Source: Xenorhabdus lircayensis
GTDB lineage: Bacteria > Pseudomonadota > Gammaproteobacteria > Enterobacterales > Enterobacteriaceae
Assembly: GCF_016306625.1 (NCBI RefSeq)
Contig: NZ_JACOII010000053.1
Span: 62,001-126,000, forward strand
Reading direction: 5' to 3'
Length of the DNA stretch: 64,000 bases
The position numbers and the translations under genes are program-made. Positions 50,325 through 59,036 of the stretch are shown piece by piece; positions within the stretch are counted from its first letter, which is position 1; the number at the start of each line of letters is the position of its first letter. A model generated the notes under the pieces. The model had not been told where the DNA came from and searched no databases. It worked only from the letters and a program-made list of their open reading frames with translations.

Positions 50325-50963
50325 ATGCGGTTTTTTCTCGTTCGGCATGGGCAGACACAAGCCAATATTGATGGTGTCTTTTGTGGTAAAACCGACTTGC
50401 CCTTGACGGAAACGGGGACGAAGCAGGCACAGCAGATTGCCATCGCGTTGAAAAACATAACGTTCCAATCCATCCACTGTAGTGAAATGCAGCGGGCGCA
50501 ACAAACAGCACAAATCATTTCTCCATCCAGCATACTTTTTCCACCCAGCAGATTTTCTCCACCAAACATAGATAGTGACTACCGTCTCAATGAATTGGAT
50601 TTTGGGGCATGGGAACTGCGCCATCATGAAGACATCGCTAAAGCAGACTCACAGGCTTGGTTGCGCTGGCTGGCGGATTGGCAAAATGGTTGCCCGACTG
50701 GAGGAGAATCGTTCAGCCATTTTGCAGAACGAGTGGAGGAATACACTGGGGAATTGTGCTCTGCTACGGCTTCGGCAAATCATTTGATTGTTGCGCATCA
50801 GGGGGTTTTGGGATTGTTGCTTGCCAAATTACTCAAACTGCCGATAACCGCCATGTGGTCTTTTCCCTTCCAACAGGGAGCTTACAGTATTGTTGATAAT
50901 CACGCGGGGTTTATCACTTTGCGTGTATTCAATGCTCAGACTGAATATTGGCCGGAAGGATAA
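50325..50963 (+). CDS. cobC: Alpha-ribazole-5'-phosphate phosphatase
   Basis: Histidine phosphatase removing the 5' phosphate in nucleotide-loop assembly. 212 aa with the catalytic His8 in LVRHGQTQAN, NELDFGAWELRHHED and a later HQGVLG. A proline/serine-rich loop (SPSSIL FPPSRF SPPNID) made of 18-bp repeats lengthens it over Salmonella CobC. Here cobC lies between cobS and cobT; in Salmonella it is outside the cob operon. Overlaps cobT by a few bases depending on the start. Confidence 0.92.
   Translation: MRFFLVRHGQTQANIDGVFCGKTDLPLTETGTKQAQQIAIALKNITFQSIHCSEMQRAQQTAQIISPSSILFPPSRFSPPNIDSDYRLNELDFGAWELRHHEDIAKADSQAWLRWLADWQNGCPTGGESFSHFAERVEEYTGELCSATASANHLIVAHQGVLGLLLAKLLKLPITAMWSFPFQQGAYSIVDNHAGFITLRVFNAQTEYWPEG
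50520..50573 (+). repeat. Three 18-bp in-frame repeats in cobC
   Basis: Units TCTCCATCCAGCATACTT, TTTCCACCCAGCAGATTT and TCTCCACCAAACATAGAT encode related hexapeptides in a loop that is shorter in Salmonella CobC. Confidence 0.6.
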
Positions 50964-50965
50964 GC

Positions 50966-52048
50966 ATGACACTACAATCCTTGATTGATGCAATTCAGCC
51001 TTTAAATCGGGCGAATATGGAAAAAGCGGCACGGCACATTGATAGTCTGGTCAAGCCGCAGGGAAGTTTGGGACGGCTTGAAACGCTGGCGATACAACTG
51101 TCCGGGATGTCAGGCATTATGAACCTGCAAAATTTGCAAAAAGAGATCATTGTGATGTGTGCTGATCACGGTGTCTATGACGAAGGCGTGGCCATTTCGC
51201 CGAAAAATGTTACAGCTATACAAGCACGCAATATGCTGAAGGGATTAACGGGCGTTTGTGTGTTGGCGAAAAACAGCGGAACTCATGTTTTGCCTGTAGA
51301 TATTGGCATTGATTGTGATCCCATTGAACATCTATTGTCTCTCAAACTCGCCCGAGGGAGCGGCAATATTGCCCAAGGGGCAGCGATGAATTATGAGCAG
51401 GCTGAAATGCTATTGCTGGCAAGCGCACAACTGGTGCAGCAGCGTATTGCGGCGGGAGTGACGGTGTTTGGCGTGGGAGAGCTGGGTATTGCCAATACGA
51501 CTTCGGCGGCAGCGGTTCTCAGTGTTCTGACAGAGAGTGATCCCAGTGAAGTAGTTGGAGTGGGCGCGAATTTTCCTTTTGAGAGGCTGGCGCACAAACA
51601 ATCCATTGTACGGCAAGCCATTGCCGTCAATCGGCCGGATAGTAAAAACGCCCTTGATGTATTGGCAAAAGTGGGGGGATTTGATCTTGTGGGCATGACA
51701 GGAGTGATTCTGGGGGCCGCCGCTTCTGGTGTACCTATTGTGCTTGATGGTTTTTTATCTTATGCGTCAGCACTGGCGGCTTGTCAGTTATCACCTATTG
51801 CACGGGATTATTGTATCCCTTCCCATATATCGGCAGAAAAAGGGGCTGTACTGGCGTTGCAGTATTTGAACTTGCAACCTTACTTGCATTTAGATTTACG
51901 TCTTGGTGAAGGTAGCGGTGCTGCTATTGCGATGTCCCTGATTGATGCTGCTTGCGCAATGTATTGTCATATGGGGCAATTGGCAAGTAGTGGGATCAGT
52001 TTACCGATGCTAAAAAGGCCGCGCACAGCGCGACCTATAAAAATATAA
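50966..52048 (+). CDS. cobT: Nicotinate-nucleotide-dimethylbenzimidazole phosphoribosyltransferase
   Basis: Activates the lower-ligand base to its alpha-ribotide. 360 aa from 50966 (MTLQSLIDAI). Catalytic glutamate Glu315 in RLGEGSGAA; also CADHGVYDEGVAISP, GELGIANTTSAAA and DGFLSYASALAA. Last gene of the plus-strand cobalamin operon. A short GC-rich inverted repeat at its end has no T-run. Convergent with the PixA-like gene. Confidence 0.95.
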   Translation: MTLQSLIDAIQPLNRANMEKAARHIDSLVKPQGSLGRLETLAIQLSGMSGIMNLQNLQKEIIVMCADHGVYDEGVAISPKNVTAIQARNMLKGLTGVCVLAKNSGTHVLPVDIGIDCDPIEHLLSLKLARGSGNIAQGAAMNYEQAEMLLLASAQLVQQRIAAGVTVFGVGELGIANTTSAAAVLSVLTESDPSEVVGVGANFPFERLAHKQSIVRQAIAVNRPDSKNALDVLAKVGGFDLVGMTGVILGAAASGVPIVLDGFLSYASALAACQLSPIARDYCIPSHISAEKGAVLALQYLNLQPYLHLDLRLGEGSGAAIAMSLIDAACAMYCHMGQLASSGISLPMLKRPRTARPIKI

Positions 52049-52067
52049 ATGAAATCAAAATTTTTTG

Positions 52068-52649
52068 TTAAGAGATGATCATTTTGTTGTTCAAAATAAT
52101 ACCGGGTTCCATAGAAATATAGCCCATTAGAGTAGTTTCTCTAAAGATGGCGATAACACACTCATAGAACATGGTGCGTTCGGTACCAACACAAGGCAGA
52201 TCATTGATTTTAGTCATCCAGTGGTAATCTTCCATTTCCTGAATATCTACATTTAATGAGCCTGCCATATTAATTTTAGGCATGAATCTCATAACATGTT
52301 CTACGATGGGAGGATCCATCATTGTAACGACATCATCTTTCATTGATCTCATCGCCATTAATTTCATATCCATTGGCGACATTCTCATTACAGCAGCAGA
52401 GTATATTGAATCAATATTTAATGTCATGACATTCCAACGAACAAGATCACCTATATTAGCTTTAACCGTGATATTAAGCTCATCATCAACGGTAACAATC
52501 TTGTCATCTTCAGGTAACACACGGATATATCTACTATAAAGAGTTGATGGATGAAGTGTGACGGGCTTATTTATATCTTTGCTAAGTTTACCATAATCAT
52601 TCATAATTTCTTCAGCTTTTATTGCTAACATAATATCAATATTTTTCAT
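52068..52649 (-). CDS. pixA: PixA/AidA-family methionine-rich inclusion protein
   Basis: 193 aa with 22 methionines (about 11 percent), e.g. MRMSPMDMKLMAMRSM. The fold segments KPVTLHPSTLYSRYIRV, TVKANIGDLVRW and EDYHWMTKINDLPCVG place it with PixA of Xenorhabdus nematophila and AidA-type proteins. PixA forms cytoplasmic crystalline inclusions in stationary primary-form cells; its role in the host is unclear. Start at 52649 after GAGGA; a frame from 52682 lacks support. Expressed alone, convergent with cobT. Confidence 0.85.
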   Translation of the reverse strand: MKNIDIMLAIKAEEIMNDYGKLSKDINKPVTLHPSTLYSRYIRVLPEDDKIVTVDDELNITVKANIGDLVRWNVMTLNIDSIYSAAVMRMSPMDMKLMAMRSMKDDVVTMMDPPIVEHVMRFMPKINMAGSLNVDIQEMEDYHWMTKINDLPCVGTERTMFYECVIAIFRETTLMGYISMEPGIILNNKMIIS

Positions 52650-53407
52650 TACAGTATCCTCATTAGTTAATGTGATTGGCATATTTTATAAGCGACCAAC
52701 ATAAACACTGGGCCCACACTTCATCTTGTAAGCTGCTTACGGACTATATAATAACAAAACATTATATAAGCCAAACCTCAAAAAGAGTATTTCAATAAAA
52801 TAAATTTATAATGATAAAGTTATTTTAAATTGTATTTAAATCGTATTTGTTATCAATCATATTTGTTTTAATTGTTTCATGGTGTCTGTTTATTATATTT
52901 CTGTAATAAAAATGATGCGATAAATCATAAGAGGGTAATTAATATTGTAAATGCTCATAATTTAATTGTTATTAAAATTCGCTCTGATAGTTGAACGGGC
53001 TGTTTTATTGGAATGGAATCATTACGTGATAAATAAAATAAGTATTTGTTACATAATGGACAATACATTAAATTGAATAAACTCATCAACAAATGAACTA
53101 TTTATCTTATTTAAAGATAGTTTGTTTTTCTAAAACCTGTCAGAAGTTACATGCTGATATAATTCAACAAAACATATAATTTTTTATTATGATTGCATAT
53201 GCTAAATTAATTAAAGATTGGAAGAGAAATTATAACATAATGATTATGTATTCAAAAACCAGATGAGGGTTTATCAGGCAATTGATTGTTATAAAATGAA
53301 AATATTATTATTTCCAGACGGTTTCATCATTTTAATGATGTTAAACCTATCTCATGCCCTGTTAGTTTTAAAATCATTCGCAATGAGATAGGGGGTTTTA
53401 TTAAATG
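52650..53407. other. AT-rich intergenic region upstream of pixA
   Basis: 758 bp, no supported gene. It should hold the pixA promoter. CCTATCTCAT (53346-53355) and ATGAGATAGG (53383-53392) form a perfect 10-bp inverted repeat around a 27-base loop just past the stop of the minus-strand 85-residue frame; the arms resemble the dispersed CCTATCTCAT motif seen at 30031. Confidence 0.5.
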
Positions 53408-53665
53408 TTATTTAATATTTAAAAGTAAATTATCGTAAAGAGATCTATTTTTATCTAATTTTAAATAGAATTTAGGTGCAACAAAATGGTGGTTTTTACG
53501 TAAGTAATCTAATGATATTTCCTGTGTTTTTATCACGTTGATAATTGGAATAGCTAAACCAAAATAATTTTCTACAAAGTAATCAAAAACTGATATCCCA
53601 TTGCCGCCGCACCGCAACTTGAAATCTATTGGGTTATAGTTATTGATTTTATTTTGGTAGTTCAA
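53408..53665 (-). CDS. Hypothetical 85-residue protein after the acyl-CoA ligase
   Basis: Starts at TTG overlapping the ligase stop (TTGA), so translation would be coupled. Family not recognised. The part coding for residues ~10-25 lies in a copy of the CAACTTGAAATCTATTGGG repeat, which suggests a repeat insertion rather than an original gene start. The remainder (FDYFVENYFGLAIPIINVIK) has normal protein character and may be the tail of a truncated gene. Confidence 0.35.
   Translation of the reverse strand: MNYQNKINNYNPIDFKLRCGGNGISVFDYFVENYFGLAIPIINVIKTQEISLDYLRKNHHFVAPKFYLKLDKNRSLYDNLLLNIK
53593..53638. repeat. Second copy of the CAACTTGAAATCTATTGGG repeat
   Basis: Nineteen bases at 53615-53633 are identical to the right arm of the repeat at 4672. 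The left arm is degenerate. It overlaps the 5' part of the 85-residue frame. Confidence 0.55.
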
Positions 53666-55278
53666 TCTCTGACACGCTTTCGCAATTGATCTTTTATAAT
53701 TTTGCCATTGGCATTTCTGGGTAAGGTTAAAAAAGTATACCCTTTTGGACGTTTATACCGTGCTATTATCGTGCAAATATAGTCATTTAACTCTTGCTCT
53801 GTCACTGACGTATTTGCGTCGAGTTCAATAAAGGCATGGGGGACTTCTCCCCAATACGGGTCAGGTTTTGCGACGATAGCTGCGGCTAAAACACCGGGGT
53901 AACTGGACAAGGCATTCTCTAATTCAAGGCTGGAAATATTCTCACCGCCGGAAATAATGATATCTTTTTTTCTATCGATGATTTTGATATAGCCATCAGG
54001 ATCGACAACGGCTAAATCTCCGGTATAAAACCATTGGCTGGTGGTTTCCGGCGTGACGTGACGTACAGGATCGTAAGAGGCCAACATATTCCCACGAATG
54101 GCGATTTCTCCCATAGTTTTGCCATCAAAAGGAACTTCTAATCTACTATTTTCGTCGATAACACTCACTTGCCCCTGTAAATTGGAAACGATCCCTTGGC
54201 GCATTTTCCTTAAGGTCTTTTCTGATTTTGGCAGATCTTTCCATTCATGCTTATTTTCACAAACAACAACAGGCCCATACGTCTCGGTTAACCCATAGAC
54301 ATGTGTCACAATGATGCCGACGGCATCCAGTAGAGAAAACACCATTTCTGTCGGTGGAGCACCTGCAATAAGACCATAAACGCGACCACCAAAATGTTTC
54401 CCATACTTTTGTACTGTTCTGCCTAAAGAATAGTGAACAATCGGGGCACCGCAATAATGCGTTATGTTATGTTCTTGCATAAGCTGCGTGGCTTCCTCTG
54501 CATCAAATTTCCGCATACAGATGTGTGTGCCAGCTCGCGCCGCAATTGTCCACGGGAAGCACCAGCCATTACAGTGAAACATGGGGAGAGTCCATAAAAA
54601 GGTAGGGCGTTTGGGCATATCCCAATCTAAGATATTGGAAATGGCATTAAGAAATGCACCACGGTGGGAATAAACGACCAGCTTAGGTTGTCCGCTGGTG
54701 CCGGAAGTCGAATTAATACTGATAGCTTCCTGTTCGTCAATTTGGACAAATGACAGGGGCTTTGATGCGTGTTTGGTTATCAGTGATTCATAAGGACGGA
54801 ATTCATGTTCAGGCATGGATATTGGAATAGTTGAATTATTTGCATCAACAATAATTATTTCAATTGGATTATTGAAAGAGATATTATCTAATAGTGAGAG
54901 ATAACTTCTATCAATAAATAATATTTTCGGGCTGAGTTTTTCAAAGATAAAATTTAATGTGGCTGTATCTGTGCGGGTGTTGAGAGCATTGAGAATGCCA
55001 CCAGCCAAAGGGACTGCAAAGTGTAATTCAAGCAATTCGTGGGTATTGGGTAAAAGGGCAGATACTACGCTACCTTTATCAACCCCCATTTGTTGAAGTG
55101 AGATAGCAATACTTTCACAACGATTGGCGTATTGGCGCCAAGTCCAACGGTGTTTACCATCGATGATGGCAATATCATCTCCATTGCTTAATACGGCTCT
55201 TTTGAGAAATAAAATCGGTGATAATGCGGTGCCAGCATATTCATTTAAGAGTGAATTATCGAGAGTCATATTTTTCAT
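53662..55278 (-). CDS. Acyl-CoA synthetase / AMP-dependent ligase
   Basis: 538-aa ANL-superfamily enzyme activating a carboxylic acid as acyl-AMP, then the CoA thioester. P-loop STSGTSGQPK, A5 motif YGLTETYGP, A7 YTGDLAVVDPDGY, hinge DRKKDIIISGGENIS and the catalytic lysine in NANGKIIKDQL are all present. Closest in style to medium-chain/aryl acyl-CoA ligases (fadD3/DitJ-like); substrate unknown. Either of two ATGs (55278, 55269) may start it. Divergent from an SDR oxidoreductase. Confidence 0.85.
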   Translation of the reverse strand: MKNMTLDNSLLNEYAGTALSPILFLKRAVLSNGDDIAIIDGKHRWTWRQYANRCESIAISLQQMGVDKGSVVSALLPNTHELLELHFAVPLAGGILNALNTRTDTATLNFIFEKLSPKILFIDRSYLSLLDNISFNNPIEIIIVDANNSTIPISMPEHEFRPYESLITKHASKPLSFVQIDEQEAISINSTSGTSGQPKLVVYSHRGAFLNAISNILDWDMPKRPTFLWTLPMFHCNGWCFPWTIAARAGTHICMRKFDAEEATQLMQEHNITHYCGAPIVHYSLGRTVQKYGKHFGGRVYGLIAGAPPTEMVFSLLDAVGIIVTHVYGLTETYGPVVVCENKHEWKDLPKSEKTLRKMRQGIVSNLQGQVSVIDENSRLEVPFDGKTMGEIAIRGNMLASYDPVRHVTPETTSQWFYTGDLAVVDPDGYIKIIDRKKDIIISGGENISSLELENALSSYPGVLAAAIVAKPDPYWGEVPHAFIELDANTSVTEQELNDYICTIIARYKRPKGYTFLTLPRNANGKIIKDQLRKRVRD

Positions 55279-55556
55279 CTCACATTGTTATGTTGTTTAA
55301 AAATAGTGGCTGACAGAAAAATAAGCAATGTCATGTTAATATGAGATGAGTATTTTTATACTAATACATAGCTAAAATAGGTTAAGTTGATACTGTGTGT
55401 TTTATTTGAATTTTTAATGTAAATAATTTTATTTTATGTTTTTTAATACGTTAATTTCATTTATTAATATTGCTTTGGTAACTATTTTAATATATATTGA
55501 AAAATTAGATTTAATCTAATAGAAAACACTATCAATTAATATAAAAGGAAACGGTT

Positions 55557-56306
55557 ATGTTTAATTTAGCGGGAAAAATTGCTTTTATTTCAGGAGGAAC
55601 CAAAGGTATTGGCAAGGGCATTGCAAAAGTGTTGAAGCAAGCTGGGGCTATTACCATTATTGCAGGTACTGACAAGGTAAGAGGGGAAGCAATTGCTAAA
55701 GAGTTAGAGGTTGATTTTATTTCTCTTGATGTTACGGATCAGGCTGCATGTAAAAACACGATTGATAAGATTGTTGAGAAATATGGCAGACTCGATATTC
55801 TTTGCTCCAATGCAGGTATTTTTCCACAACATTATCTTAAAGACATGACCGTTGAAGATTGGGATTTAGTGCATACCGTCAACCTTAAGGGGACATTTTT
55901 CTTAGTGCAAGCTGCGTTGAATGTCATGGAAAAGCAGTGCTACGGGCGTGTTGTTATCACTTCCTCAATAACTGGGGAGGTAACGGGCATTTCGGGCTAC
56001 AGTCACTATGGTGCGAGTAAAGCTGGGCAATTGGGATTCATGCGCAGTGCTGCGCTGGAATATGCGGGTCAGGGTATCACCATTAATGCCGTTATGCCGG
56101 GCATGATCCTGACCGAAGGTTTACAGGCGTTTGGCGATGATGTCCTCAGTCATATGAAAGATACAACCCCAATGCGGGTTTTGGGTACACCTGAAGATAT
56201 CGGCTATGCTGCTTGTTTTCTAGCGTCCGATGAAGCGAAGTATATTACTGGTCAAACAATTATTGTTGATGGTGGACGGGTTCTGCCAGAAGTACAGGAA
56301 GCTTGA
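55557..56306 (+). CDS. Short-chain dehydrogenase/reductase (FabG-like)
   Basis: 249-aa classical SDR: cofactor motif SGGTKGIGKGIA, NAG in ILCSNAGIF, catalytic Ser-Tyr-Lys in ITSSITGEVTGISGYSHYGA then SKAG, and the C-terminal ITGQTIIVDGG. AAAGGAAACGG precedes the ATG. Divergent from the acyl-CoA ligase across 250 bp; the pair may act in one pathway (inference). Confidence 0.87.
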   Translation: MFNLAGKIAFISGGTKGIGKGIAKVLKQAGAITIIAGTDKVRGEAIAKELEVDFISLDVTDQAACKNTIDKIVEKYGRLDILCSNAGIFPQHYLKDMTVEDWDLVHTVNLKGTFFLVQAALNVMEKQCYGRVVITSSITGEVTGISGYSHYGASKAGQLGFMRSAALEYAGQGITINAVMPGMILTEGLQAFGDDVLSHMKDTTPMRVLGTPEDIGYAACFLASDEAKYITGQTIIVDGGRVLPEVQEA

Positions 56307-56381
56307 TTGTCTTTACAAAGATTGTCGTAAGGCAGAAGAAAAGGGTAAAATGGCGGTTCAATAAACACAGAAAGGGAAATT

Positions 56382-57053
56382 ATGTCGTTGAATTATGAAC
56401 GTAACCCGCTTCCACTGCCAAATGGGCACAATAAAGTGCTGTTGCACTCATGTTGTGCGCCATGTTCTGGGGAAGTGATGGAAGCAATGTTGGCTTCAGG
56501 AATTGACTTCACGATATTTTTCTATAATCCGAATATTCATCCCCTAAAAGAATATGAACTGCGCAAAGATGAAAATATTCGTTTTGCAGAGCAGATGGGT
56601 ATCCCCTTTATTGACGCTGATTACGACCGTGATAATTGGTTTGAACGCGCGAAAGGAATGGAAAATGAGCCTGAGCGCGGTATTCGTTGCACAATGTGTT
56701 TTGATATGCGTTTCGAGCGAACAGCACTGTATGCCCATGAACATGGTTTCCCTGTGATTACCAGTTCGTTGGGTATTTCCCGTTGGAAAAATATGCAGCA
56801 AATTAATGAATGTGGTGTCCGCGCAGCTTCTCATTATCCTGAATTAACGTACTGGGAATATAACTGGCGCAAAGGAGGCGGCTCTTCCCGTATGATAGAA
56901 ATCAGCAAACGTGAAGAGTTCTATCAGCAGGAATATTGTGGTTGTGTTTATTCCCTCAGGGATACTAATCGGCATCGCCTGTCCAGTGGTCGTGAAAAAA
57001 TAAAATTGGGTACGATTTTTTATAGTGCGGATAGCGAGAAAAAGTGCGGATAG
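56382..57053 (+). CDS. queH: Epoxyqueuosine reductase QueH
   Basis: Fe-S enzyme of the last step of queuosine tRNA modification, the non-B12 alternative to QueG. 223 aa. Conserved cysteines in [23 protein letters not shown] and EYCGCVYS. The C-terminus is altered by a 19-bp tandem duplication: without it the frame would read [12 protein letters not shown] before a stop; with it, it ends SADSEKKCG. The core is untouched. Confidence 0.92.
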   Translation: MSLNYERNPLPLPNGHNKVLLHSCCAPCSGEVMEAMLASGIDFTIFFYNPNIHPLKEYELRKDENIRFAEQMGIPFIDADYDRDNWFERAKGMENEPERGIRCTMCFDMRFERTALYAHEHGFPVITSSLGISRWKNMQQINECGVRAASHYPELTYWEYNWRKGGGSSRMIEISKREEFYQQEYCGCVYSLRDTNRHRLSSGREKIKLGTIFYSADSEKKCG

Positions 57054-57061
57054 CGAGAAAA
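57024..57061 (+). repeat. 19-bp tandem duplication at the queH 3' end
   Basis: AGTGCGGATAGCGAGAAAA occurs twice with no spacer. Because 19 is not a multiple of three the second copy shifts the frame and brings in TAG. Confidence 0.9.
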
Positions 57062-57120
57062 AAGATCACGAATCGCATTGATTTTTATCGACATAATTTT
57101 ATTTTTCTTTTTAGTATCGT

Positions 57121-57549
57121 GCCTGCCAGCTATTTTAATATGGCTTGCAGGCGGTGGGCTATGTGAAATTAATCAAGGGTTTTATATTGAATATATAGTT
57201 AATCATGATCTTATGGGTTTAAGGGAAAAATAAACCATAGGCATACTTTATTAATTATTTTATCTCTTTATTTTTCTCAAATAATGCTAATGTTTTTAGA
57301 TTGTTTTATCTAAATAACTTTCCAAAATAGCGCTACACCTCATGCACTCATAATTACATGTATAACAATGAGTTGAAAGAGTCTATGTGTAGCATAATTA
57401 TGAATTGTTATCTAGATGGTTTATTTATTAATTGCTTAAATTTAGGAACCATGGATATTTCAAAGAGTAAAGCGATATGATACAAGGGAGCGCTAAACAT
57501 TCAACTCCCCCTAACAAGGAAGTAAAAAGTAGATATTAAGGCCATTTTT
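57121..57549. other. Intergenic region with a hairpin at its start
   Basis: GCCTGC-C-AGC (57121-57130) pairs with GCT-T-GCAGGC (57143-57152), a likely queH transcript end without a T-run. The rest is AT-rich and presumably holds the promoter of the lipoprotein gene; GCTACAC near 57331 is mirrored by GTGTAGC near 57386. No gene seen. Confidence 0.4.
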
Positions 57550-58542
57550 ATGAAGCAAACTTGTAGTTGTCTTAAACTTATCCCCGTTATCTTTAGTTTT
57601 TTACTGATTGCATGTAATGAAGAAAGTTACAGCTTTAATTTACGTGCAGACGATTATGCTGAGGCCCATACTAAATTTAAAACCAATATTGTTGATGAAA
57701 GTTTTGTTGGGGATGGCGAACCCGCTGTTCCGCCGAAAGATATTTTTTCATTGGTATACTACCCTGCTGAAGATGGAAATATGGCCGCATTTCTCAGTGC
57801 ACGGCCTCAGGATAATAGCAATAAATATCCCGCAGTAATTTGGCTGATTGGAGGCTATGGCGGTATCAGTAATGATGATTATTTTTGGTCTGAACATCCT
57901 TATGGTAATGATCAATCGGCATCTGCATTCAGGCGTGATGATCTGGTATTGATGATACCTAGTTTTCGTGGTGAAAATGCCAATCCTGGGCATTATGATA
58001 TGTTTTATGGTGAGATGCGCGACATTGAATCTGCTCGGCAATATCTTGCGAAACTTCCTTATGTAGATCCTGAACGGATTTATTTGGTAGGGCACAGTAC
58101 AGGTGGAACCCGTGCATTATTGGCCAGCGAATATACCAAAGGATTCAGGGCTATTTTTTCAATGGGGGGAATTCCTGATCTGCGTTTGCGCCTTGAATAC
58201 GCCCCTATCTCGGTTGCAGTGCCATTTGACCAGAATAACCCAGAAGAGTTTGAGTTGCGTTCTCCGCGCACATTTTTGACTTCAATAAAATCACCTACTT
58301 TTTATTTTGAGGGAGAAAACGCCTATTGGCAGGAGTTTGATGAAATGAAGCAAATTGCTAAAGATAAAAGCATTCCATTGCATGTCTACTCTATTGAAGG
58401 TGGAGACCATTTCAATATTATTTCACCTTTGACTAATCTTATTGCAGAAAAAATATTGCTTGATAGCGGCGAAAAAACCAACATTAAGTTTAATGAACAG
58501 GATATGATTAATATTCAGAGTGAGCTTTTGCATATAGATTGA
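57550..58542 (+). CDS. Lipoprotein alpha/beta hydrolase
   Basis: 330 aa. Signal peptide with lipobox LIAC and lipidated Cys22; Asn at +2 predicts the outer membrane. The remainder is a prolyl-oligopeptidase-like alpha/beta hydrolase with oxyanion-region IWLIGGYGG, nucleophile elbow VGHSTGG and a likely catalytic His in EGGDHFNI. Peptidase or esterase substrate unknown. No operon partner. Confidence 0.8.
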   Translation: MKQTCSCLKLIPVIFSFLLIACNEESYSFNLRADDYAEAHTKFKTNIVDESFVGDGEPAVPPKDIFSLVYYPAEDGNMAAFLSARPQDNSNKYPAVIWLIGGYGGISNDDYFWSEHPYGNDQSASAFRRDDLVLMIPSFRGENANPGHYDMFYGEMRDIESARQYLAKLPYVDPERIYLVGHSTGGTRALLASEYTKGFRAIFSMGGIPDLRLRLEYAPISVAVPFDQNNPEEFELRSPRTFLTSIKSPTFYFEGENAYWQEFDEMKQIAKDKSIPLHVYSIEGGDHFNIISPLTNLIAEKILLDSGEKTNIKFNEQDMINIQSELLHID

Positions 58543-58610
58543 TATACCCTCCTTCTTCCAAGCGCAGTCAACAAAGCTGCGCTGACTCATCCCCAGTTAC
58601 GCATCTCACC
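58543..58610. repeat. Degenerate enterobacterial intergenic repeat
   Basis: Begins TATACCCTCCTTCTTCCAAG immediately after the hydrolase stop and contains GCTGCGCTGACTCATCCCCA, matching the layout of the TATACCCTTCATACTTCAAG-type repeats common in Yersinia, Serratia and Photorhabdus. AGCGCAG/CTGCGCT forms a hairpin that may also terminate the gene. Confidence 0.55.
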
Positions 58611-58636
58611 ATGCCTGATGATTTTTGGTGTGAGGC

Positions 58637-58662
58637 AAAAAAAAGCCTGCACGGGCGCAGGC
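58637..58662 (-). terminator. Minus-strand terminator
   Basis: On the minus strand GCCTGC-GCCCGT-GCAGGC is followed by eight T residues. Probably ends transcription from the AraC-type gene 375 bp upstream. Confidence 0.7.
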
Positions 58663-58699
58663 CAAAAGATACGGCAAATATAAAAACCCTGGTGGTGAC

Positions 58700-58970
58700 T
58701 TAGAGCTAGTTTGATTAGACTCTGAATAGTGATGAGTCACCATAACTATATGTGAGATGAGATACTGCCGTCCAATGGATTGCACAGATCAATCTTCCTT
58801 GATTGATCGATAAAAACGATCATCCATGATCTATTAAACAGAGGAAGTATGATGTACTCACGGAAATCGGGGCTGCGGCTTTTCAGTTTGATCTAAAATA
58901 GATTTACATAAAACTGGAAGGCCTTGGTTTATGGAATATTATGCTAATAACCTAATGGGATAGGTTCTAA
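58700..58970. mobile_element. Candidate 271-bp MITE or insertion-sequence remnant
   Basis: Left end TTAGAGCTAGTTTGATTAG; right end, read on the minus strand, TTAGAACCTATCCCATTAGG. The ends are imperfect inverted repeats and belong to the dispersed AGCCTAYYTCATTAG family. No transposase frame inside. Confidence 0.4.
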
Positions 58971-59036
58971 GGTTAAACTGTTCTGTTAAATAAAACACTA
59001 GGTGTTGTTGACGTTTTGTGTTCATAAATCAATCAA

